From: Pseudomonas fulva
GTDB taxonomy: Bacteria > Pseudomonadota > Gammaproteobacteria > Pseudomonadales > Pseudomonadaceae
Assembly: GCF_015680705.1 (NCBI RefSeq)
Contig: NZ_JADNYP010000012.1
Coordinates: forward strand, 62,001-126,000
Length of the DNA: 64,000 bases
Reading direction: 5' to 3'
Part shown: positions 9,800-18,240 of the stretch, one piece after another
How the letters are laid out: the number at the start of each line of letters is the position of its first letter
Numbering within the stretch: position 1 is the stretch's first letter
Translations under genes and position numbers: made by a program
Notes under the pieces: model-generated
Seen by the model: the letters and a program-made list of their open reading frames with translations, nothing else
Databases searched by the model: none
What the model was told of the DNA's origin: nothing

Positions 9800-12178
9800 A
9801 TGAAATTCAGTGAACAGTGGCTGCGCGGTTGGGTAAACCCGCATGTCTCCCGCGACGAGCTGGTGGCTCGTCTGTCCATGGCCGGTCTCGAGGTCGATAG
9901 CGTGACCCCGGCCGCCGGACAATTCAGCGGCATCGTGGTGGGCGAAGTGCTCGCCACTGAACAACACCCGGACGCCGACAAGCTGCGCGTCTGCCAGGTC
10001 AGCAACGGCAGCGAGACCTTCCAGGTGGTCTGCGGCGCGCCCAATGTGCGCCCCGGCCTGAAAATTCCCTTTGCCATGATCGGTGCCGAGCTGCCCGGCG
10101 ACTTCAAGATCAAGAAAGCCAAGCTGCGTGGTGTGGAGTCGTTCGGCATGCTCTGTTCGGCAGCCGAGCTGCAGATCAGCGAAGAGAACGACGGTTTGCT
10201 CGAGCTGGCCGCCGATGCGCCGGTTGGCGAGGATGTCCGTACCTACCTCGCGCTCGACGATACCAGCATCGAGATCGGCCTGACCCCCAATCGTGGCGAC
10301 TGCCTGTCCATCGCTGGCCTGGCTCGCGACGTCAGTGCTCTCTATGACGTCCCGGTCACTCGCCCGAGCGTTCCAGGCATCGCGCCCGCGCACGACGAAA
10401 CGCGCCCGGTCGAAGTGACCGCGCCGGCTGCCTGCCCGCGCTACCTGGGCCGCGTCATCCGTAACGTCGACTTGAGCAGGCCGACCCCGCTGTGGATGGT
10501 CGAGCGTCTGCGTCGCAGCGACGTGCGCAGCATCGACGCTGCCGTCGACATCACCAACTACGTGATGCTTGAGCTCGGCCAGCCTATGCACGCCTTCGAC
10601 CTTGCCGAAATCAACGGTGGCATCCGTGTGCGCCTGGCCGAGGAAGGCGAGAAGCTGGTTTTGCTCGACGGCCAGGAAATCACCTTGCGCCCAGATACCC
10701 TGGTCATCGCCGACCACGTCCGTGCCCTGGCCATCGCCGGCGTCATGGGTGGCGAGCATAGCGGCGTATCCGCCAAGACGCGCGACCTGTTCCTCGAGAG
10801 CGCCTTCTTCGATCCGATCGCCATTGCCGGCAAGGCTCGCTCCTACGGCCTGCATACCGATTCCTCGCACCGTTTCGAGCGGGGCGTCGACTCGCAGCTC
10901 GCCCGTGAAGCGATGGAGCGCGCGACCGCCCTGATGCTCGAGATCGTCGGCGGCGAGGCGGGGCCGATCATCGAGAGCGTTAGCCAGCAGCACCTGCCAG
11001 GCATCGCGCCCATCACCTTGCGCGTCGAACGCATCGAGCAGATGCTCGGGTTGCAGATGGAAGCGGCCCAGATCGAACGGCTGCTCAATGCCCTCGGCCT
11101 GAAAACCAGCGCCGATGGGGCAGGCCAGTGGAGCGTGGCAGTGCCGAGCCACCGGTTCGACATCAGCCTGGAAGTCGACTTGATCGAGGAGCTGGCCCGC
11201 CTGTACGGCTATAATCGTCTGCCGGTCCGCTATCCGCAGGCGCGTCTGGCGCCCACGCCGCGCAGCGAAGCCCGCAGCGAGCTGCCGACCTTGCGCCGAC
11301 TGCTGGTCGCCCGCGGCTACCAGGAAGCGATTACCTACAGCTTCATCGACCCCAAGCTGTTCGAACTGTTCACCCCCGGCATCGAGCCGCTGCTGTTGGC
11401 CAACCCGATCTCCAGTGACATGGCCGCCATGCGCGCATCTCTGTGGCCAGGCCTGGTCAAGGCCCTGCAGCACAACCTCAATCGCCAGCAGGACCGTGTG
11501 CGCCTGTTCGAGAGCGGCTTGCGCTTCGTTGGCCAGCTGGGTGATCTCAAACAGCAGCCGATGCTCGCTGGGATGGTCACCGGCAGTCGTCTGCCAGAAG
11601 CCTGGGCCAATGGCCGTGACAACGTCGATTTCTTCGACGTCAAGGCCGACGTCGAAGCGGTGCTCGGTTACGCTGGCGCCCTCGACGACTTCACCTTCGT
11701 CGCCGGCCGGCATCCCGCCCTGCATCCCGGCCAGACTGCCCGCATCGAGCGCGACGGCCAGGAAGTCGGCTACATCGGCGCCCTGCACCCTGAACTGGCC
11801 AAGACCCTCGGTCTCGATCGTCCGGTCTTCGCTTTCGAGCTGGTCCTTGGCGAGGTGGTCGAGGGACGCCTGCCCAAGTTCAGCGAACTGTCGCGCTTCC
11901 CGGAAACCCGCCGCGACCTGGCCCTGATCGCGGGTCGTGAGGTTTCCGCCAGTGCCGTGCTTGAGACGATTCGTAACAATGCCGGCGAATGGCTCACGGA
12001 CCTGACGCTGTTCGACGTGTACCAGGGTAAAGGTATTGATCCAGATAGAAAAAGCCTGGCGGTTGGCTTGACCTGGCAGCATCCATCGCGCACTCTTAAC
12101 GACGATGAGGTGAACGCCACCCTGCAAGCAATCCTCACCTCGCTCGAACAAGGGTTGAACACTACGTTAAGGAAATAG
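9800..12178 (+). CDS. pheT: phenylalanyl-tRNA synthetase beta subunit
   Basis: A 792-residue structural and editing subunit of PheRS. Domains in order: an EMAP-like tRNA-binding domain (about 40-150), B1/B5 and B3/B4 editing domains in the middle, a catalytic-like domain, and the C-terminal FDX-ACB anticodon-binding domain (about 700-792, FPETRRDLALI to HPSRTLNDDEVN). Normal length. ihfA begins 4 bp after its stop, so the two are co-transcribed. Confidence 0.98.
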   Translation: MKFSEQWLRGWVNPHVSRDELVARLSMAGLEVDSVTPAAGQFSGIVVGEVLATEQHPDADKLRVCQVSNGSETFQVVCGAPNVRPGLKIPFAMIGAELPGDFKIKKAKLRGVESFGMLCSAAELQISEENDGLLELAADAPVGEDVRTYLALDDTSIEIGLTPNRGDCLSIAGLARDVSALYDVPVTRPSVPGIAPAHDETRPVEVTAPAACPRYLGRVIRNVDLSRPTPLWMVERLRRSDVRSIDAAVDITNYVMLELGQPMHAFDLAEINGGIRVRLAEEGEKLVLLDGQEITLRPDTLVIADHVRALAIAGVMGGEHSGVSAKTRDLFLESAFFDPIAIAGKARSYGLHTDSSHRFERGVDSQLAREAMERATALMLEIVGGEAGPIIESVSQQHLPGIAPITLRVERIEQMLGLQMEAAQIERLLNALGLKTSADGAGQWSVAVPSHRFDISLEVDLIEELARLYGYNRLPVRYPQARLAPTPRSEARSELPTLRRLLVARGYQEAITYSFIDPKLFELFTPGIEPLLLANPISSDMAAMRASLWPGLVKALQHNLNRQQDRVRLFESGLRFVGQLGDLKQQPMLAGMVTGSRLPEAWANGRDNVDFFDVKADVEAVLGYAGALDDFTFVAGRHPALHPGQTARIERDGQEVGYIGALHPELAKTLGLDRPVFAFELVLGEVVEGRLPKFSELSRFPETRRDLALIAGREVSASAVLETIRNNAGEWLTDLTLFDVYQGKGIDPDRKSLAVGLTWQHPSRTLNDDEVNATLQAILTSLEQGLNTTLRK

Positions 12179-12181
12179 CGT

Positions 12182-12484
12182 ATGGGTGCTCTGACGAAAG
12201 CTGAGATGGCCGAAAGGCTGTACGAGGAGCTGGGACTTAACAAGCGCGAAGCCAAGGAGCTCGTCGAGCTGTTCTTCGAAGAGATTCGTCACGCGCTTGA
12301 AGACAACGAGCAGGTCAAGCTGTCCGGTTTCGGCAACTTCGACCTTCGGGACAAACGCCAGCGTCCGGGCCGCAACCCCAAGACTGGGGAAGAAATCCCG
12401 ATCACCGCTCGCCGCGTCGTCACCTTTCGTCCAGGGCAGAAGTTGAAGGCCCGGGTTGAGGCCTATGCTGGAACCAAGCCATAA
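12182..12484 (+). CDS. ihfA: integration host factor alpha subunit
   Basis: A 100-residue DNA-bending protein of the HU/IHF family. The DNA-intercalating arm ([14 protein letters not shown]) and the GFGNF motif are intact. With IHF-beta it bends DNA in replication, transcription and phage integration, so the neighbouring prophage very likely depends on it. It starts 4 bp after pheT, and the MerR-like gene overlaps its 3' end by 20 bp, as in other Pseudomonas. Confidence 0.98.
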   Translation: MGALTKAEMAERLYEELGLNKREAKELVELFFEEIRHALEDNEQVKLSGFGNFDLRDKRQRPGRNPKTGEEIPITARRVVTFRPGQKLKARVEAYAGTKP

Positions 12485-12821
12485 CGACGAGCTGCCGCCC
12501 ATACCAGGCAAACGCTACTTCACCATTGGCGAAGTCAGCGAGCTCTGTGCGGTGAAACCGCATGTGCTGCGTTATTGGGAGCAGGAGTTCCCCCAGCTCA
12601 ACCCGGTCAAGCGGCGCGGGAACCGAAGGTACTATCAGCGTCAGGATGTGCTGATGATCCGCCAGATCCGCGCCTTGCTGTATGACCAAGGCTTCACCAT
12701 CGGCGGTGCGCGCTTGCGCATGTCCAGTGACGAGGCCAAGGAAGATTCCACCCAGTACAAGCAGCTTATTCGGCAGATGATCGTCGAGTTGGAGGATGTA
12801 CTGGTGGTATTGAAGAAATGA
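12465..12821 (+). CDS. MerR-family transcriptional regulator
   Basis: A 118-residue protein. The winged helix ([44 protein letters not shown], residues 18-63) is standard MerR, followed by a short helix ([18 protein letters not shown]). It has no metal-binding C-terminal domain. This is the conserved companion of ihfA in gammaproteobacteria; its target is unknown to me. The start MLEPSHNDE lies inside ihfA. Confidence 0.92.
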   Translation: MLEPSHNDELPPIPGKRYFTIGEVSELCAVKPHVLRYWEQEFPQLNPVKRRGNRRYYQRQDVLMIRQIRALLYDQGFTIGGARLRMSSDEAKEDSTQYKQLIRQMIVELEDVLVVLKK

Positions 12822-12927
12822 CCTGAGCGGCTGGTTGGAAAGTTTTTTGAAAAAAAGCTTTCATTTATCAGGAGGTTAGGGTACATTTCTCAACGCTCTC
12901 AGATGGTTTGGGAGTGGCAACACCAGT

Positions 12928-13004
12928 CGGGGCGTAGCGCAGCCCGGTAGCGCACTTGCATGGGGTGCAAGGGGTCGAGTGTTCGAATCACTCCGTCCCG
13001 ACCA
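12928..13004 (+). tRNA. tRNA-Pro(GGG)
   Basis: A 77-nt cloverleaf. The acceptor arm CGGGGCG pairs with CGTCCCG with one G-T wobble; the anticodon arm is CTTGC-ATGGGGT-GCAAG with anticodon GGG. The T arm has the GTTCGAATC loop, and the encoded end is ACCA. The phage integrase lies 81 bp beyond it, so the 3' half is the likely attachment site, with the phage restoring the tRNA end. Confidence 0.97.
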
Positions 13005-13020
13005 TATTCCTCAATGACTT

Positions 13021-13042
13021 AGCCACCTTCGGGTGGCTTTTT
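13021..13042 (+). terminator. intrinsic terminator after tRNA-Pro
   Basis: AGCCACC-TTCG-GGTGGCT followed by TTTT, a strong UUCG-loop terminator for the tRNA transcript. It lies between tRNA and integrase, so it is either host DNA left of the attachment core or phage DNA that replaced it. Confidence 0.9.
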
Positions 13043-13085
13043 CATTTATGGGCATAGTGACTTTTCGAGTGACTTCGCCTTTTTC

Positions 13086-14267
13086 TCATCCAATTCTCCT
13101 CTTCAAGATCGTCAGCACCGGTCCGCGTGAATCTGTGGCCGATACCTTGTTTGCTGCCTCGATCAGCTGACCGACCTCCGCACCCGAGTAGTGACTGGTC
13201 ACGCTGCCGTTCTTGTGTCCCAGCAGCGACTTGCGATCTTCTTCCGAAACACCGGCTGCCTTCAGGCGGCGACCGAAGGTATGCTTGAGGTCGTGGATCC
13301 TGATGGAAGCGAACCCAGGGTGTGCCGGCCGCAGATGCTGCTCCTGCCAGAGCTTTGCCGCGCGCACCCTCGCTTTCTTCCAGGCCGAGTCGTTCATCCG
13401 GTGCATCGCGGTGCCATTGTAGGGGAACACCCACTCGCGGCTGATGCCTCGCTGCTTCTCGATGATCGACCTGGCCACATCATTCAGGACCACCAGGCGC
13501 TCATCCCTGTTCTTGACCCCCGAGTTCTCATGCCGGCCGCCGAACTCGGCTGGTATGAGGAACACGCTGGTGTCCAGTTCTGGCACCGATATCTCCCAAT
13601 CCCACCTCAGCTTGCAGACCTCCTGCTCGCGGCAACCCGTGTTCACCTTGAACAGGGCCATCCGCTGCAGGTGGTCGGGCAGCTCCCCGAAGAGAACCGA
13701 TTGCTCCTCCCATGACATGGGGTAGGGCTTTCGGCTCGCCTTCTTCTCCTCCAGCTTGGTGAGCAGCGGCACGCTATCCAGCCACGGCCGGCGCTCCTCA
13801 TCCCGCCATTTCCGGCAAGCCAGCGACAGAACACGGATCGCTCGCTCGATCGCGATGTTCACGGTCCGGTTGCTCACTCCCTTCTTCACGCCTCCACCTG
13901 GAAGCACCACGTCTGCCTTTCTGTCCCGAATGAACGGCGCCAGGGCCTCGTCATCGATGTGCGTCAGCGGCAAGTGGCCGATGTAGTCGTCGAGCTGGTT
14001 CAGGTACAGCGCGGTGATCCTGAACGACGGTTGCTCCTTGTGCTCGACCAGGTACCGAGCCGCTGCCGCGCTGAACGTCTTGATCTCCCGGACGCCGTAC
14101 ACCTTCCGCTGGCGCATCTTCTCCAGCAGGTGGATCAGGTACTGCTCCGCTTCTTCCCGGTCACAAGTGCCAGTGCTCTCTTGAATTCGCTCTCCCCTGT
14201 AGATTTTGTCGATCTTCCAGATGCCGCTGGGCATTTTCTGGAGCCCTGTGATTGCCTTTTTGGCCAT
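13086..14267 (-). CDS. int: tyrosine-type phage integrase
   Basis: A 393-residue site-specific recombinase. It has an N-terminal arm-binding domain, a core-binding SAM-like domain (about 75-175) and a catalytic domain with the first Arg in NTGCREQEVCKLRW, HDLKHTFGRRL (H-x-x-K/H), LLGHKNGSV and the nucleophile Tyr in SHYSG. It integrates the phage at the adjacent tRNA-Pro. A strong SD (AAGGAG) supports the start. Unusually, its first 133 bp overlap the end of the upstream excisionase-like gene in another frame. Confidence 0.96.
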   Translation of the reverse strand: MAKKAITGLQKMPSGIWKIDKIYRGERIQESTGTCDREEAEQYLIHLLEKMRQRKVYGVREIKTFSAAAARYLVEHKEQPSFRITALYLNQLDDYIGHLPLTHIDDEALAPFIRDRKADVVLPGGGVKKGVSNRTVNIAIERAIRVLSLACRKWRDEERRPWLDSVPLLTKLEEKKASRKPYPMSWEEQSVLFGELPDHLQRMALFKVNTGCREQEVCKLRWDWEISVPELDTSVFLIPAEFGGRHENSGVKNRDERLVVLNDVARSIIEKQRGISREWVFPYNGTAMHRMNDSAWKKARVRAAKLWQEQHLRPAHPGFASIRIHDLKHTFGRRLKAAGVSEEDRKSLLGHKNGSVTSHYSGAEVGQLIEAANKVSATDSRGPVLTILKRRIG

Positions 14268-14551
14268 GGATTCTCCTTCGAGGTCACGGCCAGTCGCTCG
14301 CTGCGGGGCCGATTGTTGTCCTGATTGCTCGCCTTTTCAACGGCCATCGCTTCGATATAGGCGTCCGCCCAGGCATCCAGCTCCAGGCGGTCGAAGCCAA
14401 CGCCCTGCTTCCCGATCGGGAACTCGCGGACATAGGGCCTGACCGTGTTTTTGAATTCGTCCTTGCACATCCCGAGGTAGCCGGGCGCCTCTCCGGCCCG
14501 GATGATCCTCGGCAGTAGGCCGGGCTGAGCCGCGGCAGTGGCGTTCGCCAT
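14135..14551 (-). CDS. excisionase-like / AlpA-type DNA-binding protein
   Basis: A 138-residue basic protein. Residues 15-65 (IIRAGEAPGYLGMCKDEF...RPYVREFPIGKQGVGFDRLELDAW) have the winged-helix pattern of phage AlpA/excisionase proteins. The C-terminal third is low-complexity, basic and overlaps the start of int, so it may have little constraint of its own. Immediate position upstream of int on the same strand fits an Xis role (directionality or int control), which is inference. Confidence 0.75.
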   Translation of the reverse strand: MANATAAAQPGLLPRIIRAGEAPGYLGMCKDEFKNTVRPYVREFPIGKQGVGFDRLELDAWADAYIEAMAVEKASNQDNNRPRSERLAVTSKENPWPKRQSQGSRKCPAASGRSTKSTGESEFKRALALVTGKKRSST

Positions 14552-14588
14552 GGTTGTCTCCGCGCCGCCGGCGGCGGCAGGTTGGTGG

Positions 14589-14969
14589 TCAGGCCTTGGC
14601 CGGGAACCACTCGTTGTCGTATTCGAACTGGGTCACCAGCTCGACGGCGATGTGGGGGATCTCGCGCTCGAATCGGAGCGTCCCGTAATGGCGTGTGATG
14701 AAGGTCTGCGCCTCTTCGACGAAGTGCTCCTTGAAGACGCGAACCAGGTGGTCGGCTGCCTTCTCGAAGTCCTCCTCGCGGTAGTTGCCTTCGGCAAGGC
14801 CGCCGCGGCATACCCTCCACACGCAGCGCTTGGGCTGGGCCTCGGCCGCCTGGATCTTCAGGGCCATCTGGTCGCGGGCATAGCGCAATTGATCCAGGGT
14901 CAGGGTTTCCACCCATTGGTCGGTGCCGACGCGCATGGTGTGGCCGTGCTCGCATTTGATTTCGGGCAT
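14589..14969 (-). CDS. phage hypothetical protein
   Basis: A 126-residue protein starting MPEIKCEHGHTMRVG at 14969, with AGGA upstream. It carries a short CEHGH segment, LRYARDQMALKIQAAE, and two further cysteines (CVWRVC). No known domain is recognised. It lies in the leftward early arm between excisionase and small genes. Confidence 0.7.
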   Translation of the reverse strand: MPEIKCEHGHTMRVGTDQWVETLTLDQLRYARDQMALKIQAAEAQPKRCVWRVCRGGLAEGNYREEDFEKAADHLVRVFKEHFVEEAQTFITRHYGTLRFEREIPHIAVELVTQFEYDNEWFPAKA

Positions 14970-15031
14970 AAGGAATCCTCGCCCGCGCATGTCGGCGGGC
15001 TTGAGTTGTTGGGGGATGGGTTACAGCAGGA

Positions 15032-15124
15032 TCAGCTCTTAGGCGGATGAACCGGGCACGGCCAGCGCAGTGAGCCGTCGCCGGATGGGCAGGTGCAGGT
15101 CTTCGCTTCGATCAGGTCGGTCAT
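15032..15124 (-). CDS. 30-residue cysteine-containing miniprotein
   Basis: ATG at 15124 overlaps the TGA of the upstream gene (ATGA), implying translational coupling. The product begins MTDLIEAKTCTCPSGDGS and ends PPKS, with three cysteines (CTC and PCP). It is too short for most gene finders. Support is the coupling and the phage-like tight packing; function unknown. Confidence 0.5.
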   Translation of the reverse strand: MTDLIEAKTCTCPSGDGSLRWPCPVHPPKS

Positions 15125-15402
15125 GGCGCCACCTGGGAGGGGTAGGGTGGCTGGGTGGATATGGAGAACGAGCCCAGTAGCGGTAGTCTCGCCCAAGCAC
15201 CGAAGTGGCCGTGACCGACGTAGTACTTAGTGCCGATTGCCATGGAGGGTCCGAAGGCCGGCATGCAGAGCCACTTTTGTGGCTTACGCCACCAGATCGC
15301 CCACCGCCAGTAGCCGCACTTCAGCGCCCAGCTCAAGATCACCGCTTGGTCTTTCGCGCCGTAGCACCACTTCAGTCCGATAAAAAGCCTTCCAATTTTC
15401 AC
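15121..15402 (-). CDS. phage hypothetical, aromatic-rich protein
   Basis: A 93-residue protein with a GTG start at 15402 and GAGG about 14 nt upstream. It is unusually rich in Trp, Tyr and Phe, with a short hydrophobic N terminus. No recognised domain. Its stop overlaps the start of the 30-residue miniprotein. Confidence 0.55.
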   Translation of the reverse strand: MKIGRLFIGLKWCYGAKDQAVILSWALKCGYWRWAIWWRKPQKWLCMPAFGPSMAIGTKYYVGHGHFGAWARLPLLGSFSISTQPPYPSQVAP

Positions 15403-15523
15403 AGGCGATACCTCTCATCAATCCAGCGCCCAGGCGCCAGTGCGGGTGTAGGTTCGGGTTGGGTTTCGTGCGGGGAGAGCTGGCGGTATGATCTTTCAAG
15501 AAATCTCATGGGATTGACTTTGC

Positions 15524-16135
15524 ATGCTCCGAAATTTGAAAAGGAATTGGTTGGCCTACGCAGTTCTGGTTGGCGCCTTGGTAGGCGGGGGTTGTGTCTA
15601 TTACGGGGTATTCAAATCCGATGATTTACCCGCATGGGTTCAAGCCTATGGATCCATTGGCGCGATATTAGTCGCCATATCGATTAGCCTCTCTCAGCAA
15701 AAGCATGAAGCGGAATCTCGCCTGGTCGCAGATCGGCAATCCATTGAGCGACAAGATCAAATTGCTGTGAATTACGCCCGTAGTGTTTTTCAGATGACTT
15801 ACGAGCTTCAGTTTCTCGTGACTAGGATCTGGGAAGAAATTGAAGAGCTGCGGAAACCTGAGTTTTCTCAGCTCGAGTTCTGTCTCAATGATTTGCTGTC
15901 TCGGTTGGCCAAGCTAGACGTGGGGCCAGTTACGAATAGGCTGACACTTGTATTTGAAATGCGTCAGCAGCTTCTACACCTGCATGATTTTTTGATTAGA
16001 TCGCTTCAGTTAGATGGTGACTTTCTTCGCATAAATCGAGAATGCAGTGCTATTAAAGAACGCATTGAACATCTGGCGACAATGGCGAGGATTGAGCTTG
16101 GTGCGGTTGAGGCGAGGATTAAACAATCCTCTTGA
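15524..16135 (+). CDS. membrane-anchored coiled-coil cargo protein
   Basis: A 203-residue protein on the plus strand, against its neighbours. Two hydrophobic segments (about 10-28 and 42-60) precede a long helical cytoplasmic domain (QQKHEAESRLVADRQSIERQDQ onward). The DNA is visibly AT-richer than its surroundings, as is typical for late-acquired phage cargo (morons). It ends 17 bp inside the convergent ASCH-like gene. Function unknown; cargo of this build can act in superinfection exclusion or defence, but nothing in the sequence proves this. Confidence 0.7.
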   Translation: MLRNLKRNWLAYAVLVGALVGGGCVYYGVFKSDDLPAWVQAYGSIGAILVAISISLSQQKHEAESRLVADRQSIERQDQIAVNYARSVFQMTYELQFLVTRIWEEIEELRKPEFSQLEFCLNDLLSRLAKLDVGPVTNRLTLVFEMRQQLLHLHDFLIRSLQLDGDFLRINRECSAIKERIEHLATMARIELGAVEARIKQSS

Positions 16136-16865
16136 ACTCGACGACCCATACCCATGGGTTGGATGGCCACGACTCTGCGTCGTTGATGCCTGTCCAAAGC
16201 AGCTCGAAGGACTTGCGCGGGTCTGCGCTGTAGGTTTCGATCCCCTCGACGTGGTACCAGTCGCCCGACTCGGCATGGTCGGTATAGAGCCTCACGCCCT
16301 CGGCTAGGGCTTGCTGCTCGCTGATGTCCTGCAGGCGCTCGACGCGTACGTCGGTGATCTCCAGCAGGATGCGGCAGGCGGCTCGAGGCATGTGGATGCT
16401 GGGCTTCCATGCCGACCGCGGATCGCCGCCGCCATCTTCGTCTCCCGCCCACTCGCAGGGTCCATCTGCCGCGTAAACCACGTGACCTGAGTAGTAGCCG
16501 CGACCGAACCGCATTTCGCGGATGGCCTTCGCAGGGCGATCCGGCTCCCAGTCAATCGCATTGCCTAGTTGATCGAAGTCATGGCTGATGACGCCCCAGG
16601 TCTCGCGCACCCACAGGCGATCGCCTGGCTGACCGTATGGGCATCGCGCATATACTGCATTTCGTTGCACCGGCCCATCCCCTTCGCCCCAGCTGGCCTT
16701 GCCGATGTCTTTGGAGTTAGTGCTGTCGATCACCCATCCACGCCACTTGTAACCTTCTGGCGGCTGGGCGGCGATCGCGCGCCGGGTGACCGTCTTCCGG
16801 CCTTCCAGAATGGCGCGGACCATTGGTCCACTGAAGAGGATCGGGCGTTCCTTTACTTGAGACAT
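16119..16865 (-). CDS. ASCH/PUA-like phage protein
   Basis: A 248-residue protein with the pattern of phage proteins often labelled 'morphogenetic': KERPILFSGPMVRAILEGRKTVTRR at the N terminus, GDRLWVRETW in the middle, and a C-terminal IHMPRAACRILLEITDVRVERLQDIS followed by WVWVVEFKRI. The fold is related to ASCH/PUA domains that bind RNA or modified bases. The precise role is unknown. Its neighbourhood with two DNA methyltransferases is suggestive. Confidence 0.75.
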   Translation of the reverse strand: MSQVKERPILFSGPMVRAILEGRKTVTRRAIAAQPPEGYKWRGWVIDSTNSKDIGKASWGEGDGPVQRNAVYARCPYGQPGDRLWVRETWGVISHDFDQLGNAIDWEPDRPAKAIREMRFGRGYYSGHVVYAADGPCEWAGDEDGGGDPRSAWKPSIHMPRAACRILLEITDVRVERLQDISEQQALAEGVRLYTDHAESGDWYHVEGIETYSADPRKSFELLWTGINDAESWPSNPWVWVVEFKRIV

Positions 16866-16922
16866 AGCTTCGCCTTTGCCGCCATATCGCGGCAGTGAAT
16901 AGAGGGGAGAAAGAGTTAAAGT

Positions 16923-16942
16923 AGGAGTACAGGTGTACTCCT
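16923..16942. promoter_or_regulatory. 20-bp palindrome upstream of the ParA-like gene
   Basis: AGGAGTACA-GG-TGTACTCCT has perfect 9-bp arms. It lies 88 bp before the ParA-like start in the intergenic space between divergent genes, so it is probably an operator for a dimeric regulator or a hairpin in the leader. Confidence 0.55.
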
Positions 16943-17029
16943 CTCCTGGCGTGCTGAAGGCAAATCAGATTACTTGTCGAGGACTTCAATTTCTGCTATC
17001 AAGGAGCCATTGCTTATGGAAGGGCGAAT

Positions 17030-18022
17030 ATGAAAAAAATAGTGCTTTTCAATCACAAAGGCGGGGTAGGCAAGACCACCCTCACTCTGAATCTGGCGGA
17101 CGCAATGGCGAAAGCCGGAAAACGAATATTGATTGTGGACGCTGATCCTCAGTGCAATATCTCATCGTTTTTTGTGGACGGCGATGAACTCGACGGAATA
17201 ATGGGCGATATCGCTACGGGAGAGGGCGGCCAGACTATTTGGTCGTCTATTCGGCCAGTTGTGTTGGGTAAGGGGGCGATCCAGGATGTTGATATAGTCA
17301 AGATCGAATCCAAAAGTATTTTCCTTGTTGCTGGTGACGTACTTCTCGCCCAGTATGAAGAAGAACTGCCTGCAGCCTGGGCAGACTCTTTTGCTCGAAA
17401 AGAACGAGGCTATGATGTTTTTTGTGCGCTATCAGATGCCGTAAAACGAGCGGCCGAGCGTGTCGGAGCAGATTATGTATTCTATGATGTAGGGCCAAAT
17501 GTTGGCCCTTTAAATCGCACCATTCTTCTGGATTCGGATTTTTTCATCACTCCAGTTGCTTCTGATCTTTTTTCTTTACGTGCGTTAACGACGGTAGGTC
17601 ACTCGATAAAAAAATGGATCTCTGACTGGAATACAGTTCGGGAGATTGCTCCTGATCGTTTTAAAGATAGGCTGTTAGCTGGGCGCCCTAAATATCTCGG
17701 CTATATTATGTCCGCTTTTAAAGTCAATGTTGGTGCGCGTAAGTCGAATCCACACCGTGTCTGGGAAGAGAGAATTCTTCCCCAGGTTCAAGATAAGCTC
17801 GTGTCGCCTCTAGTTGAATTTGACCCAGACATGGTCGTAGAGGGCGGAGCGAAAATTGGAGACGTGAAGCACTTTCAGAGTCTTGCACCTTCGGGGCAGG
17901 AACATGGGGTGCCTATCGCTGACCTGCTGCCGCACGTGAATTCAGGTTATCGCCCCACTATAGCTGAAGCTGGTAAGATCTTTGATGATCTTGCTGCGGA
18001 AGTGATTCGCCGTACAGCATGA
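17030..18022 (+). CDS. solo ParA/MinD-family ATPase (cargo)
   Basis: A 330-residue deviant Walker A ATPase: NHKGGVGKTTLTLNLADA (residues 8-25) with the signature lysine, a VDADPQCN segment, and YVFYDVGPNVGPLN as Walker B. Partition ParA works with ParB and parS, but no ParB or parS-like repeat is nearby. The gene is on the plus strand amid minus-strand genes, and is AT-richer, so it looks like a mobile cargo gene. Possible roles are plasmid-like maintenance or phage defence; undecided. An inverted repeat follows at 18073-18104. Confidence 0.88.
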   Translation: MKKIVLFNHKGGVGKTTLTLNLADAMAKAGKRILIVDADPQCNISSFFVDGDELDGIMGDIATGEGGQTIWSSIRPVVLGKGAIQDVDIVKIESKSIFLVAGDVLLAQYEEELPAAWADSFARKERGYDVFCALSDAVKRAAERVGADYVFYDVGPNVGPLNRTILLDSDFFITPVASDLFSLRALTTVGHSIKKWISDWNTVREIAPDRFKDRLLAGRPKYLGYIMSAFKVNVGARKSNPHRVWEERILPQVQDKLVSPLVEFDPDMVVEGGAKIGDVKHFQSLAPSGQEHGVPIADLLPHVNSGYRPTIAEAGKIFDDLAAEVIRRTA

Positions 18023-18072
18023 GTGTAAGATCGTTCTGACTCCGCATGCGGGCTGTCTCAACGAAATCTAGT

Positions 18073-18104
18073 AGATGGTGGCCTGCTAGTCAGAGCCACC
18101 ATCT
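18073..18104. other. 10-bp stem-loop after the ParA-like gene
   Basis: AGATGGTGGC / GCCACCATCT with a 12-nt loop, 50 bp after the ParA stop. No clear U-tract follows, so it may be a transcript end or the border of the cargo insertion. Confidence 0.4.
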
Positions 18105-18111
18105 AGACTAC

Positions 18112-18240
18112 TTAGCCACCTTCCGCTCCAGCACTTCCATGAATTTTTGTGCGATGGCCTCGCGCTGCGCCTCCTCACCGAGCCAGCGCAGCTTCAGCAC
18201 AGGCTGCGAGCCGCTGGTGATGAGCAATACCGTCAGTCGA
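18112..18240 (-). pseudogene. C-terminal fragment of a second DUF2303 gene
   Basis: Read on the minus strand this encodes LTVLLITSGSQPVLKL, then RWLGEEAQREAIAQ and a short tail ending in TAA at 18112. It is nearly identical to the C-terminal part of the intact DUF2303 protein at 22921-23736 (LSVITSGSQPVLKL). There is no start codon and no upstream part; it abuts the end of the C5 methyltransferase. It marks an old duplication or a recombination joint next to the ParA cargo. Confidence 0.8.
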
